The notes under the pieces: generated by a model
The model's input: only the letters and a program-made list of their open reading frames with translations
Database searches by the model: none
Told to the model about the DNA's origin: nothing
In this document: positions 37,680 to 46,502 of the stretch, piece after piece
How the letters are laid out: every line of letters starts with the position of its first letter
How positions within the stretch are numbered: position 1 is the stretch's first letter
Source of the DNA: a bacterium
GTDB lineage: Bacteria; Planctomycetota; Planctomycetia; Isosphaerales; Isosphaeraceae
Reading direction: 5' to 3'
NCBI GenBank assembly: GCA_016125085.1
Contig: WGMM01000028.1
Coordinates: forward strand, 26,621 to 90,620
Length of the DNA stretch: 64,000 nucleotides
Position numbers and translations under genes: made by a program

Positions 37680-38768
37680 TCAATACCGGGCAAGAACCTC
37701 ACGGGCCGTATTCAGCATTTCTTCGATCTTCGTGTCCTTTTTCAGAAGGCCAAGGATTTCTTCGTAGGCCTTTCGGCCACTCTCGACGGTCGCCGCGTCG
37801 ACCATATAGAAAGTCAGGTCCGCGCCGCCCACATGCTGGGCCGCCAGGCATTGCAGAACGTAGACGACGACCTTGTCGTTCCCGAAAATCCCCGTGCCGA
37901 TGCCGCCGGTGTGGATCATGAATTTCTGATCGGCCGGAACGTTTACCTGAGGCTCGTGCCCGGTGGCTTTCACGAAACCGGCGACGAACGTATTGAAAAG
38001 GTCCTGGATGACCTCGATCTCTTTGCCCGTAAACGTCTTGCCGCCGACATGCCGGCGCAGGTCCGGGGCCGCCATGGCCAGCACGTTGAAATTCCGCCCG
38101 CAGGTGTCTTTGGTCAGATCCACGACATATTTGCGAAGCTCGTCCTTGTCGAGAGCCGTCCACCAATAGCGGTCGGCGGGTTTGGGGCTTGGTTCCGTCA
38201 GATGGATCACGTGGTTTACGCCGTAGACCACAAGTGGCCGCGGGCATCCCTGACGCACTCCGACGCCGTCGCCGTCACTTGGCCTGCGGGTAATGTAATC
38301 GTTCGGTGAAGCGACCGCGTTGGCCAACTCAGGTGATTCCAGCACCATCGTCTCTTCCTGGGCCAGGCCGTTGACGAACGCCCCGCCGCCGAGCCGGATA
38401 TTGGCGAAGTCGACCCAGTAATTTTCCTTATAACCCGCGGTGCCCTTGTAGGCGTAGGCGGAATCGATCACCGTCGGCTTCTTCGCAGGGTTGGCGCTGA
38501 GGAAAGCGTCTTTGGCGAAATAACCTGGCAGCGAGGTGGGCGAGATATCGTAAACTTCGCCATTTTCCAGGCCATTGGCGATCACGTCATAGGGCTTGTC
38601 GGGCCAGCCGATCAGTTTCGCGTAACTGTTCCTGGCCCATTCGAGAATCCAGGCCTTGCGGATCACATAATGAAAATTCGGATCGGTCGTCGGCGTTCCG
38701 CCCAGCTCCTTCTCTTTGTCTGCGTAGAGCGTCGGAAACTGGTCCTGAAATGCGGAAAGACTTGCCAT
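37680..38768 (-). CDS. Poly(ADP-ribose) glycohydrolase (PARG) family macrodomain protein
   Basis: A 362-residue cytosolic protein. The catalytic signature is VDFANIRLGGGAF then VNGLAQEE: G127-G128-G129, seven residues, Q137-E138-E139, matching the PARG loop GGGX(6-8)QEE in which the two glutamates cleave the ribose-ribose bond of poly(ADP-ribose). The preceding VDFAN and the following ESPEL also match the long, eukaryote-type PARG rather than the short bacterial form, as does TGGIGTGIFG at 287-296, the phosphate-binding loop equivalent to TGNWGCGAFG. GGAG sits 7 bases before ATG 38768, which excludes an upstream extension of 58 codons. No PARP or DarT is visible nearby. It is a single gene with its own probable terminator. 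An unrelated macrodomain hydrolase is unlikely given both loops. Confidence 0.82.
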   Translation of the reverse strand: MASLSAFQDQFPTLYADKEKELGGTPTTDPNFHYVIRKAWILEWARNSYAKLIGWPDKPYDVIANGLENGEVYDISPTSLPGYFAKDAFLSANPAKKPTVIDSAYAYKGTAGYKENYWVDFANIRLGGGAFVNGLAQEETMVLESPELANAVASPNDYITRRPSDGDGVGVRQGCPRPLVVYGVNHVIHLTEPSPKPADRYWWTALDKDELRKYVVDLTKDTCGRNFNVLAMAAPDLRRHVGGKTFTGKEIEVIQDLFNTFVAGFVKATGHEPQVNVPADQKFMIHTGGIGTGIFGNDKVVVYVLQCLAAQHVGGADLTFYMVDAATVESGRKAYEEILGLLKKDTKIEEMLNTAREVLARY

Positions 38769-39106
38769 GATTGTCTCCGGTGAGATGACGAGGAAACGAA
38801 GGAGCGTATTTTCATGTCGATTCTTGCTCAAGACAATGTCGGATCGGTGGCGACGACGCAAGTTTCTTCGTTCGATTTCACGGAATGCCACACTCAATGT
38901 CGAACAGAAACGGCAAGCGAAATGATTTATCAGCCATAGCATCTCTCATGGATGGCCGCGTGGTCACGTATCGAAATGTCGATGGCTGTCGATTACGCCG
39001 TTCGGTGGATCATGTATTCCGAAATCCATTTCCTCGTAGCGAAACGAATCGACGAAATGTGCATGTGATACGACTGGAGATATTCGAAACCTGCAAAATA
39101 CGAAGC
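38769..39106. other. Intergenic region upstream of the PARG gene
   Basis: 338 bases without a gene. A weak minus-strand promoter is possible: TTGAGC (38826-38831) and TACGCT (38803-38808) with a 17-base spacer, 35 bases before the start codon. Otherwise nothing seen. Confidence 0.35.
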
Positions 39107-40879
39107 CTAAACCCGCACCAGCAGATCGATCTCGGCCATCCGCCGCTGGAGTTTCGCGCGGCCCTCCGGCTCAGCCACGATCTGGCGCCAGCGCTCGGGC
39201 AGGAATTGCAATGACGTGCTTTCGAGCACCGCCGCGATTTCCTGCTTTTCCTTTTGCAATCCTTCGGCCGACGGAATGAAATCGGCCAGCGCTTTCGAAA
39301 GGTCGTCCTTCGTCGGCTCGGGGCGGTCGGCCACGATCGCCAGCCGGCGGGAAGCTAGCACGATGCTTTCGATATCGGCCCCGCTCAGGCCACGGTCCAC
39401 CAGCTTTTCCGGCAGATCCCCGGCCGTGATTTTCAATTTGTTCTTCTTCGCCATGGACATGAACATGGCCTTGACTTCGTCTTCCGTCCGGGGGGCGAAC
39501 AAGGGCAAATGCACTTCGGCCCGGCCCTGACGTTTCAGGTCGATCGGCAGCAGGTCGGGGCGGCTGGTCATGAGCATCCAGACGAGCTTGCCCCGGTATT
39601 TCGTATCGCCCATCTGGCTGGCAAGCTGCGAAAAGACGCGCTGCGACGTGCCCGAATCGCCGTCGGCCTGGCGATTTCCCAGGGCCGCGTCGGCTTCGTC
39701 GATCACGACGACGACGGGCCCCATCACGCGCAGGACGGTCAGGATCCGTTCCAGGTTCGCCTCGGTCTCGCCGACGTACTTGGACCGGAAGTTCCGCAGC
39801 TTCACGCACGGGATTCCCACCGAACCCGCGAAACACTCGGCCAGAAAGGTTTTGCCGGTGCCGACTGGCCCGCAGATCAGGTAACCCATCGGGGCCGCGG
39901 AAAGATGGCCGCCCGTGAGGATTTTGACGTCGTCTTCGAGCCTCTGGCGGACGGCTTCGTTGCCGACGAAGTTGGCCATCGTCAGGGGCGGCTCGACGAA
40001 TTCGATCAGGCCCCGGAGCTGGCGTTCGATCAGGTTCTTTTTGAGCGTCTTGAGCCCGGCGGCATCGAGCTTTTTGCCCGATTGTTCGGCCAGCGAAAGC
40101 AGGCGGTCGATGCTCACGAGATTCAGGCCGCTGGTCAGTTCGGCGAGCCGTTCGGCGTCGAAGTCGGAGACGTTGCCGATCTGGCCGTCGCGGGCGTCGT
40201 GGGCCTGGATGAACCGGGCCCGGTCGGGTTTCTCCGGCAGGGGGATGGCCAGCGAAGAAACGTGCGGGCTGCCCACGAGCCGTTCGTTCAGCTCAGTCAC
40301 CGGATCCGCCAGCAGGCAGAAGGCGACTTTCTCCTGCTTCAGGTACGGGTTCGAGGCCCATGACAGATACTGCACCAGGTTGGCTGCCTGGGGGCCACCG
40401 CCGCGGATGAGGTCAGACGAGGGGGCAAGATACTGGGCGTATTCGAAAATGACGCCGAGGCTCATGTCCTTCGCCGAGCCTTCGTCGAGCATGATCCGCG
40501 TGACCAGTGCATCGATGAACTTGAGAACGTTCTCCGGGTCGCGTGGCCAGGTTCGGAACTCGCCCCAGATCGGTTCGAGGCGCTGGAGCATCTTGCGCCG
40601 GCGTTCGCCGTCGGAACCGGTGTAGACGTCCAGCCCGTGGCTGAGATCATAGCGCAGGACGACGTCGTACTTGGCGAACATCCATGTAGCCAGGAACCGT
40701 GACAAGCTGCCGAACTCGCGGCCGTCGCCCTGATCGAACAGGTCGTGCACGTTGCCATGCAGGACGAACAGCCGCGCCGTGTTCGAGCGATGCTGTTCAA
40801 GAAATTCCTTCGCCCAGGGTGGTGGTTCGAAAGCCGGGGCGACCGGGGCGGATTCAGGGTTCGGCGAGGGCTGGCTCAT
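39107..40879 (-). CDS. AAA ATPase, Ycf46-like two-module architecture
   Basis: A 590-residue protein. The N-terminal 300 residues form an ATPase-like module without Walker A (LFVLHGNVHDLFD near 38-50; the end of a domain with LSWASNPYLKQEKVAF near 172-187), as in Ycf46-type proteins. The C-terminal module is a full AAA domain: Walker A CGPVGTGKTF near 330-340, Walker B VVVVIDEADAAL near 385-396, sensor 1 in MLMTSRPDL, and an arginine-bearing LKRQGRAEVHLPL, then a lid helix with LSGADIESIV. Such ATPases remodel proteins; target unknown. The start ATG 40879 is taken because earlier codons encode an unconserved leader. PspA is encoded immediately upstream on the same strand. Confidence 0.85.
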   Translation of the reverse strand: MSQPSPNPESAPVAPAFEPPPWAKEFLEQHRSNTARLFVLHGNVHDLFDQGDGREFGSLSRFLATWMFAKYDVVLRYDLSHGLDVYTGSDGERRRKMLQRLEPIWGEFRTWPRDPENVLKFIDALVTRIMLDEGSAKDMSLGVIFEYAQYLAPSSDLIRGGGPQAANLVQYLSWASNPYLKQEKVAFCLLADPVTELNERLVGSPHVSSLAIPLPEKPDRARFIQAHDARDGQIGNVSDFDAERLAELTSGLNLVSIDRLLSLAEQSGKKLDAAGLKTLKKNLIERQLRGLIEFVEPPLTMANFVGNEAVRQRLEDDVKILTGGHLSAAPMGYLICGPVGTGKTFLAECFAGSVGIPCVKLRNFRSKYVGETEANLERILTVLRVMGPVVVVIDEADAALGNRQADGDSGTSQRVFSQLASQMGDTKYRGKLVWMLMTSRPDLLPIDLKRQGRAEVHLPLFAPRTEDEVKAMFMSMAKKNKLKITAGDLPEKLVDRGLSGADIESIVLASRRLAIVADRPEPTKDDLSKALADFIPSAEGLQKEKQEIAAVLESTSLQFLPERWRQIVAEPEGRAKLQRRMAEIDLLVRV

Positions 40880-41002
40880 CGAAAGCTCGGTGCCGTCATG
40901 GTGAACGAACGGTAGAAGCCGCCGGGAAATCACGCCCTGTGGCACGAATGGAGTGGTGCCATGACAAAGGCCGTCGCTGGCACCGATCGCAGGTCAGGAT
41001 GA

Positions 41003-41758
41003 TCAGAGACCGACTTCCGGCAGTGGTTCGAGCTGCTTGGGGGCCTGCTGCGTGGCTGCGGGTTTCGACGCGGTCTCCGGCGTGACCAGGCCGGCTTCAC
41101 GTTCGAATTCCTTGAGTGCGTCTTCGGCCAGGGTGCTCTCGATGGCCATTTCCCGTTTGACGTCTTCAAGGCCTTCGGCAGAAAGGTCGGCTGCGACGCG
41201 TACCTTGGCGCGGTTCTTGTCGATTTTCTCCTGAATGATCGACTCGGCCTGGCCGAAATCGGTCGTGACGTTGAAGTCGAACTGATGAGCCAGTTCCGAA
41301 ATCTCGGCCTCGGCCTTCGACATCTTCAGGTCGGCGTCGTACTTCGCGATCTTGTGCTTGACGTCGTCGAGCTTCTTGACGGCATGCTTGATCTTCATCA
41401 GGTTGTTTTCGTAGGCCCGTTCGTGCAGTTCGAGCTGCTTCTGATTTTCGGCCAGGTCGGCCTTGGCCCGATTCAGCTCCATCGCGAACTTGCCGGCCGT
41501 ATCGCGGTCGCCGGCCTTGAGGAAGGTTTTGACCTTGGCTTCCAGCACGCCGATGTGCTTCTGCTGATCGGCGACCTGTCGGCCGACGCGTTCGACAAGT
41601 GCCCGATATTGAGCAAGACCTTCTCGACCGGTTTTCAGCTCTTCGACGGACTTGTCGTACTCGTATCGCATTTCTGAGACAGGATCGTAGCCCCGAATCG
41701 CATTGGCGATCTTGTTGAGCTGGGCCATGAACGATTTCCAGATCTTGCCGACGATCAT
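41003..41758 (-). CDS. PspA/IM30-family membrane-stress protein
   Basis: A 251-residue, almost entirely helical, charged protein. From MIVGKIWKSFMAQLNKIANA a PspA-like N-terminal amphipathic helix leads into long coiled-coil stretches (KHIGVLEAKVKTFLKAGDRD, QKQLELHERAYENNLMKIKH) through about residue 185, then a Pro/Gln-rich tail. PspA/IM30/Vipp proteins form rods or rings on damaged inner membrane. GAGG lies 7 bases before ATG 41758, fixing the start; reading upstream of it gives an arginine-rich antisense-like translation. It lies just upstream of the AAA ATPase gene (123-base gap), a possible functional pair. Confidence 0.75.
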   Translation of the reverse strand: MIVGKIWKSFMAQLNKIANAIRGYDPVSEMRYEYDKSVEELKTGREGLAQYRALVERVGRQVADQQKHIGVLEAKVKTFLKAGDRDTAGKFAMELNRAKADLAENQKQLELHERAYENNLMKIKHAVKKLDDVKHKIAKYDADLKMSKAEAEISELAHQFDFNVTTDFGQAESIIQEKIDKNRAKVRVAADLSAEGLEDVKREMAIESTLAEDALKEFEREAGLVTPETASKPAATQQAPKQLEPLPEVGL

Positions 41759-41913
41759 GAGGTGCCTCGCGTGCAATGGATTGACGAACTTATTGGGCGA
41801 ACGGCGACTGATCGACTTATCATAAAGTGAGCGTGCGGCGGCATGCCAGACGCATTGCCGTGAATTTGTGCGACATGCGGCTCGGGGCATGCGCCACGAA
41901 GCCGCTGCCCGGT

Positions 41914-42456
41914 TCAGCGCGAGCCAAGCGCCAGGATCGGCCAGAGCGCGTTGCCGGTAGGAAGTGCTGATGCCGCCAGCCAGGCTAGGGCCAGGAACCA
42001 GCCGGTGAGGTTCGTCCACGTCCAGCGGGTGGCGGAAGGGCGGGCGAGCAGCCCGCCGGCAAGCGTGGCACCCGCGAGCAGCGCCAGTTCGTTCGCTCCG
42101 ATCGCAGTAACGGCGGACTGGAGACTCGGCACACGCCCCTGTACCAGATTCAGCACCAGGGCGATCCACAAAGCGAGCCCGCAGGTCATCCACACACGGT
42201 CGCCCACGCCCATGCCGCCGGCGTTCTCTTCGTGCCGGTAGAGGATCCACGGGCCGGTCAGGGCGATCCAGCCTGCAAAGGCCGAAAGGATCGGCCCGAT
42301 CTGCGAGGGCGGCCAGTCGATCCAGTGGCGGGCGATCGCCAGTTTCAGGAACGCGCCCAGGCTGATCGTAAGGATCACGAGATTCGCGATCGGCTTCGAA
42401 GGCGAATTCGATTTCGACGAGCGTGCCGCAGGTTGGGAAGAAGCGCGCGAGGCCAT
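41914..42456 (-). CDS. Small multi-pass membrane protein, unknown function
   Basis: About 180 residues. After a Ser/Lys-rich cytoplasmic head, five hydrophobic segments are visible (LVILTISLGAFLKLAI; IGPILSAFAGWIALTGPWIL; VWMTCGLALWIALVLNLV; LALLAGATLAGGLLA; LTGWFLALAWLAASALP). No family recognised and no charged membrane residues that suggest transport. Start uncertain: ATG 42456 (GGAG about 12 bases upstream) or ATG 42492. It precedes the pspA-like gene with a 155-base gap. Confidence 0.6.
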   Translation of the reverse strand: MASRASSQPAARSSKSNSPSKPIANLVILTISLGAFLKLAIARHWIDWPPSQIGPILSAFAGWIALTGPWILYRHEENAGGMGVGDRVWMTCGLALWIALVLNLVQGRVPSLQSAVTAIGANELALLAGATLAGGLLARPSATRWTWTNLTGWFLALAWLAASALPTGNALWPILALGSR

Positions 42457-42553
42457 CGGTCGACCAGCTCCGAATGCGTCACAGGATGACATCCGGCGTA
42501 AGTCTATCGCATGAATGGCGAATGTGCGGAACCTGGTCGTAAGTTCCGCGAAA

Positions 42554-44134
42554 TCAATATCCGGTGGTACTGGCTGGGAGAGCCAGGTTGGCTTCGCCTT
42601 CGGCTGCGGGAACCGGTCCGGCGACGAGCGTTTCGTCTTTTTCCGACGATTCCACGTTCCGGAATTCAGGCTGATCGGCATCGGGACGAATACTGTCGAG
42701 AAAAGCCACGTTCGTGACGAATTCAGGATTGTCCTCGACTTTTTTCAGCTTCCGCAGGACGACATCGCCTTCGTTCAGACCCGCGAGGACTTCCAGACTC
42801 GACGGGTCGCCGGTGCGAGTACGAATCTGTCGCTTTTCGAACGTGCCGTTGGACAGACGGACATAACAGAATTCCAGGTTGCCCTCGACTTCGACGGCAT
42901 CGGGCGAAAGGACGATCGTGTCTTCCACAAGATCAGTGAGAATATCGACTTCGGCGTTGAGACCAGGGCGTATGTCCCTGTCCGCGTCATCGATACGGAC
43001 GACGCAGTAGTAATTCTTGATATCGTTCGACGAACGCCAGCTGGATGGAGGGATGGGGAACTGGGCGATCCGTTCGACCGTGCCGCCGTAAGTGCGGCCC
43101 GTAATCGATTCGACCTCGACCCTGACCTTCATGCCGGGGCTGACTTGCTTCACGACCGATTCGCTGAGCCTGGCCATGACCTGCATTCGGTTGAGGTCAG
43201 GCAGGTAGAACAATGTTTGTCCCTGGCGGACATCCGCACCTTCCTCAACACGGAAGTTACGGTCCGTGTCATGGGCGTAAACCAGCATGCCGTCGTGCGG
43301 GGCCCGGATCGTGCACTTTTCGATCATCTTCTCGTAAGTGTGCAGACGATCGACGAAGCGCTGCGTCCGTTCCTTTTCCGAAACCAGAACCCGTTGGAGT
43401 GAGATGATTCGCGTGCGGAACTGGTGTTCGAGCTTCGGCAGCGTGTATTTTTCGAGCGTTCTCAAGGCGTTTTCGGAGTTCGAGAACTGAATGTCCGAAC
43501 GCTGCATGGAGAGTTCTTCGGACCTCATCGCCGAACGCGAGAGATAACCTTTGTCGAACATCTTGCGAGCCCATTCCAGGCGGCTCGTCAGGCGAGCGGC
43601 ATCGGTCCGGGCCAGGGCGATCTGCCCCTTGAGCGTCTGGATCTGCTGCTTGGCTGTGCCGTTGCGGTATTCTTCGAGGGCGATCCTGGCGACGTCCAGC
43701 TCCATCTGGGCCTGAAGTTCTTCCGACTTCGCCCGCTCGACATTGATGCGCTGAGTGCGCAGCATTTCGTCGAATTGAGAGCTCTCGAGCGTGCAGATCA
43801 CGTCACCCTTCTTGACCATCGAGCCATCGGGGGCAAGGGTCAGTATCCGGGTCGAGCCGTTCGAGACGATCGATCGCCCCTGAACACGCAGCTCAAGCCG
43901 TTCGATCTCGCATTCGACTTTCGTGTTGCTCGAGCTTTCGATAACGCCAGGAGCGTTCACGGAAACGTCCAGGCTCACTCGACGCACCGTCTCGACTTCC
44001 TCGGGAGCGATTTCAGGAAGTTTCGGACCCCAGGAAGATCGCAAACGATCTGCACCCAGAGCACATGTCCCCAGAAAGAGAGCGGCCAGAGTCAACTTAC
44101 GAAGTAGACCGAACGAGTCGGAACGGGGAATCAT
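42554..44134 (-). CDS. HlyD-family membrane-fusion (periplasmic adaptor) protein, paralogue 1
   Basis: A 526-residue adaptor of the HlyD/EmrA type. Seen: a single membrane helix near 15-30; a first lipoyl-like half with NAPGVIESSSNTKVECEIE; a long coiled-coil arm (LQAQMELDVARIALEEYRNG ... KMFDKGYLSRSAMRSEELSM); a second lipoyl half CTIRAPHDGMLVYA near 287-300; and beta-barrel elements with FPIPPSSWRSS near 362-372 and IRPGLNAEVDILTDLVED. These link an inner-membrane exporter to the periplasm. Its start is ATG 44134 because GTGGAG stands 7 bases upstream. No cognate ABC or MFS exporter or outer-membrane channel is adjacent. It is a paralogue of the next gene. Confidence 0.88.
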   Translation of the reverse strand: MIPRSDSFGLLRKLTLAALFLGTCALGADRLRSSWGPKLPEIAPEEVETVRRVSLDVSVNAPGVIESSSNTKVECEIERLELRVQGRSIVSNGSTRILTLAPDGSMVKKGDVICTLESSQFDEMLRTQRINVERAKSEELQAQMELDVARIALEEYRNGTAKQQIQTLKGQIALARTDAARLTSRLEWARKMFDKGYLSRSAMRSEELSMQRSDIQFSNSENALRTLEKYTLPKLEHQFRTRIISLQRVLVSEKERTQRFVDRLHTYEKMIEKCTIRAPHDGMLVYAHDTDRNFRVEEGADVRQGQTLFYLPDLNRMQVMARLSESVVKQVSPGMKVRVEVESITGRTYGGTVERIAQFPIPPSSWRSSNDIKNYYCVVRIDDADRDIRPGLNAEVDILTDLVEDTIVLSPDAVEVEGNLEFCYVRLSNGTFEKRQIRTRTGDPSSLEVLAGLNEGDVVLRKLKKVEDNPEFVTNVAFLDSIRPDADQPEFRNVESSEKDETLVAGPVPAAEGEANLALPASTTGY

Positions 44135-44381
44135 CGGAAGGCTCCACGGGAATCGCATGGGCGAAACGATTCTCGATTGTGTGGCAGCAATCGGTCAGTG
44201 CAGCCACGGAGAATTGCGAATCGGTCAGGCAGGAAGACGAACGCCGATTCGGAAAGTGATCTCTACGAAGTAATATATCGGCAATCCCGGGCATCGACAA
44301 GAGGCGAACCGAAATCGTCCGGAGATAACGGATTTGACCTTGTTCCGGACGAACTTGCGAATGTACATGCGACCAAATCGA

Positions 44382-44413
44382 AACGCACTTTCCGCCCCTG
44401 CGGAAAGTGCGTT
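44382..44413 (-). terminator. Hairpin after HlyD paralogue 2
   Basis: A perfect 14-bp stem (AACGCACTTTCCGC with GCGGAAAGTGCGTT) around a 4-base loop, 25 bases after the stop of the upstream gene. The minus-strand tail TTCGATTTGG is only moderately U-rich. Confidence 0.65.
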
Positions 44414-44438
44414 CGACGTCGTCGATTCGATCGCCGGC

Positions 44439-46040
44439 TCAGTAACCGGCCGCGTCGGAAATGTCACGGTCGGCGACTTCCAGCTTGCCGGTTTCTCCAT
44501 TCGCGGGAGTTCCATGGGGATTGGCAGACGCCAGTTCCGGGGCAAGAAACTGGGCGATCAGCTCCTGCATTTCCGCTTCGGGCTGATCCAGAAGCACGAC
44601 CGTCTGGCCGGGTGGGTTCTGGTCGATGAGCTTCTGGGCCGATCGGACGATCGATTCGCCTTCCTCTAGCCCGGCGTCGATCGCGATGTGGTCGGCGTCG
44701 CAGGTGCGGGTGCGCACTTCACGTTTTTCGATCGAACCGTCTTGCTTCACGACGTAGCAGAACGATTTGTCGTCTTCCACGTGTACGGATTCCGGAGAAA
44801 CAGCCAGCAGCGGCTGGTTCGCTTCGGTAAGCACTTCCAGCTCGGCCGTCATGCCAGGGCGGATCAGGTCGCTGGGGCTTTCGATCTTCACGACGCAGTA
44901 GTAGTTCTTCACTTCCACGGAGCTGCGCCAGCTCGAAGGCGGGATCGGGAACTGGGCGACCTGCTCGACAGTGCCTTCCAGCGTTTCGCCGCTGAGCGAC
45001 TGGACGTGAACTCTGGCCTTCATGCCGGCACGGACCCGGTCGACGACCGATTCGCTCAACTTGGCCAGAACCTGCATGTCCTTGAGGTTCGGCAGGTAGA
45101 AGAGATCCTGCTTGTAGCGGATCTCCGAACCTTCCTCGACGCGGCTGTCGCCGTCGTTTTCGTTGGCGTAGATCACGATGCCGTCGTGCGGGGCCCGCAC
45201 GGTGCAATTCGCGACCTGCTTCTCATACTTCTCAAGTTGCTTCTGCTGAGATTCCACGTTTTTGCGGTAGTAGGTCAGCAGCCAGTTCTGGGACAGCATG
45301 CGCGACTGGAAGCTGTGCTCCGTGCGCGGGTTCGTGTATTTTTCGAAGGTGTCCAGCGCGATCTGCGAGCGGCTCATCATGATGTCCGCCCGCTGCATCG
45401 CGAGTTCTTCGGCACGGATGGCGCTTCGTGAAAGATAGCCCTTGTCGAACATCTTGCGCGCCCAGGCAAGCCGGCCGGTGCTGCGTGCCGAGTCGGACTT
45501 GGCCAGCGCCATCTGCTGACGAAGGGATTGGATGTGTCGCTTGGCCGATCCCTGACGGTATTCCTCGAGCGCGATCCGGGAGACCTCAAGGTCCATCTCG
45601 GTATAGTGCTGCATCGCCAGGGCCTGTTCCAGGTTGATCTTCTGGAGGCGGACGGCCTCTTCATAGGTGGAGGCGTCGAGTTCGCAGATCACGTCGCCTT
45701 TTTTGACCGTGGATCCGTCGGGGATCAGCTTGAGGATGCGCGTCGACGCGCCGCTGAGCATCGCCCGGCCGGCGGCAAAGACATACATGCGTTCGATTTC
45801 GCACTCGACGACGGTGTTCGAGGCACTCTGGATCTCGCCAGCCGCGTTCACGCTCGAATCAAGATTGACGAGCCGTACTTCTTCGCAGTCTTCGGCCGGG
45901 ATTTCGAACTTCGGTGCGGACCAGTAAGTGGTGGCGTAAACCTCGATCAAACCGAAGGCAACGCCGCAGAAAAGGGAGGGAATCAGAAAACGACGAACGA
46001 GTTTCATCGAACTTGCGTTCGACGGGGATGAAGGTTTCAT
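44439..46040 (-). CDS. HlyD-family membrane-fusion (periplasmic adaptor) protein, paralogue 2
   Basis: A 533-residue protein co-linear with its neighbour: membrane helix near 15-32, NAAGEIQSASNTVVECEIE, coiled arm KMFDKGYLSRSAIRAEELAM, CTVRAPHDGIVIYA, FPIPPSSWRSSVEVKNYYCV and IRPGMTAELEVLTE. The shared segments KMFDKGYLSRSA, RAPHDG and FPIPPSSWRSS show a duplication within this genome. The start is ATG 46040 or 46007; both lack a clear ribosome-binding site, and upstream sequence in frame has no adaptor character. Promoter probably lies in the divergent 46041-46502 region. Cargo unknown. Confidence 0.86.
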   Translation of the reverse strand: MKPSSPSNASSMKLVRRFLIPSLFCGVAFGLIEVYATTYWSAPKFEIPAEDCEEVRLVNLDSSVNAAGEIQSASNTVVECEIERMYVFAAGRAMLSGASTRILKLIPDGSTVKKGDVICELDASTYEEAVRLQKINLEQALAMQHYTEMDLEVSRIALEEYRQGSAKRHIQSLRQQMALAKSDSARSTGRLAWARKMFDKGYLSRSAIRAEELAMQRADIMMSRSQIALDTFEKYTNPRTEHSFQSRMLSQNWLLTYYRKNVESQQKQLEKYEKQVANCTVRAPHDGIVIYANENDGDSRVEEGSEIRYKQDLFYLPNLKDMQVLAKLSESVVDRVRAGMKARVHVQSLSGETLEGTVEQVAQFPIPPSSWRSSVEVKNYYCVVKIESPSDLIRPGMTAELEVLTEANQPLLAVSPESVHVEDDKSFCYVVKQDGSIEKREVRTRTCDADHIAIDAGLEEGESIVRSAQKLIDQNPPGQTVVLLDQPEAEMQELIAQFLAPELASANPHGTPANGETGKLEVADRDISDAAGY

Positions 46041-46344
46041 CGGATCCGGTCCAACAGGACAGAAGCGAGTCGAACCCGAAGGCTCACGCTTCTCTAGGCA
46101 GGGAAATTCGAGTGGAGCGGCATGGCCGTAACGCTCGAATCCGATCGGGCCGTGTTTGGAGGGACTAGGCTCCGGCCCGGCAGGCACAACATGAAACTTA
46201 GCCGATTCGGTAATGTTTGACAACACGAATTTTGGGAAAACCTGCGTAAAATTCTCGCTAGGAACGATTTGCGAGATGTGCGAATGGCACCGGGTATGCA
46301 TGTGTAAGCCTATGAAACAAGAGGCGAAACAGGCTTGCCATCGC

Positions 46345-46373
46345 TTGACGGAAGTTCATGGCAAGATCATGAT
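46345..46373 (+). promoter_or_regulatory. Possible promoter of the U32 gene
   Basis: TTGACG (46345-46350), 17-base spacer, CATGAT (46368-46373). The -35 element is 5/6 to consensus, the -10 4/6. Confidence 0.35.
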
Positions 46374-46377
46374 TGAG

Positions 46378-46408
46378 CGATCGCCGTCGCCTGCGACGAT
46401 AGCGATCG
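46378..46408 (+). promoter_or_regulatory. Leader hairpin upstream of the U32 gene
   Basis: CGATCGC-CGTCGC (46378-46390) pairs with GCGACG, a 3-base bulge ATA, and GCGATCG (46393-46408): 13 bp, 2-base loop (probably 4 once the closing pair opens). No U-tract follows, so it is more likely an RNA structure or protein-binding palindrome than a terminator. Confidence 0.4.
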
Positions 46409-46502
46409 AGCAGGTTCGACGTGCGCTCCGGTACGCGTCGATATGACGGATTTCCGAACGATCGAAACAACGCTCGCGGAACCGGAACGCGAAGGACACG
46501 AA

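Larger units (their letters stand above)
46041..46502. other. Divergent intergenic region upstream of the U32 gene
   Basis: About 460 bases without a supported gene, AT-richer than its surroundings near 46200-46330. It contains a possible promoter and a strong leader hairpin for the plus-strand gene, both listed. Confidence 0.45.
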
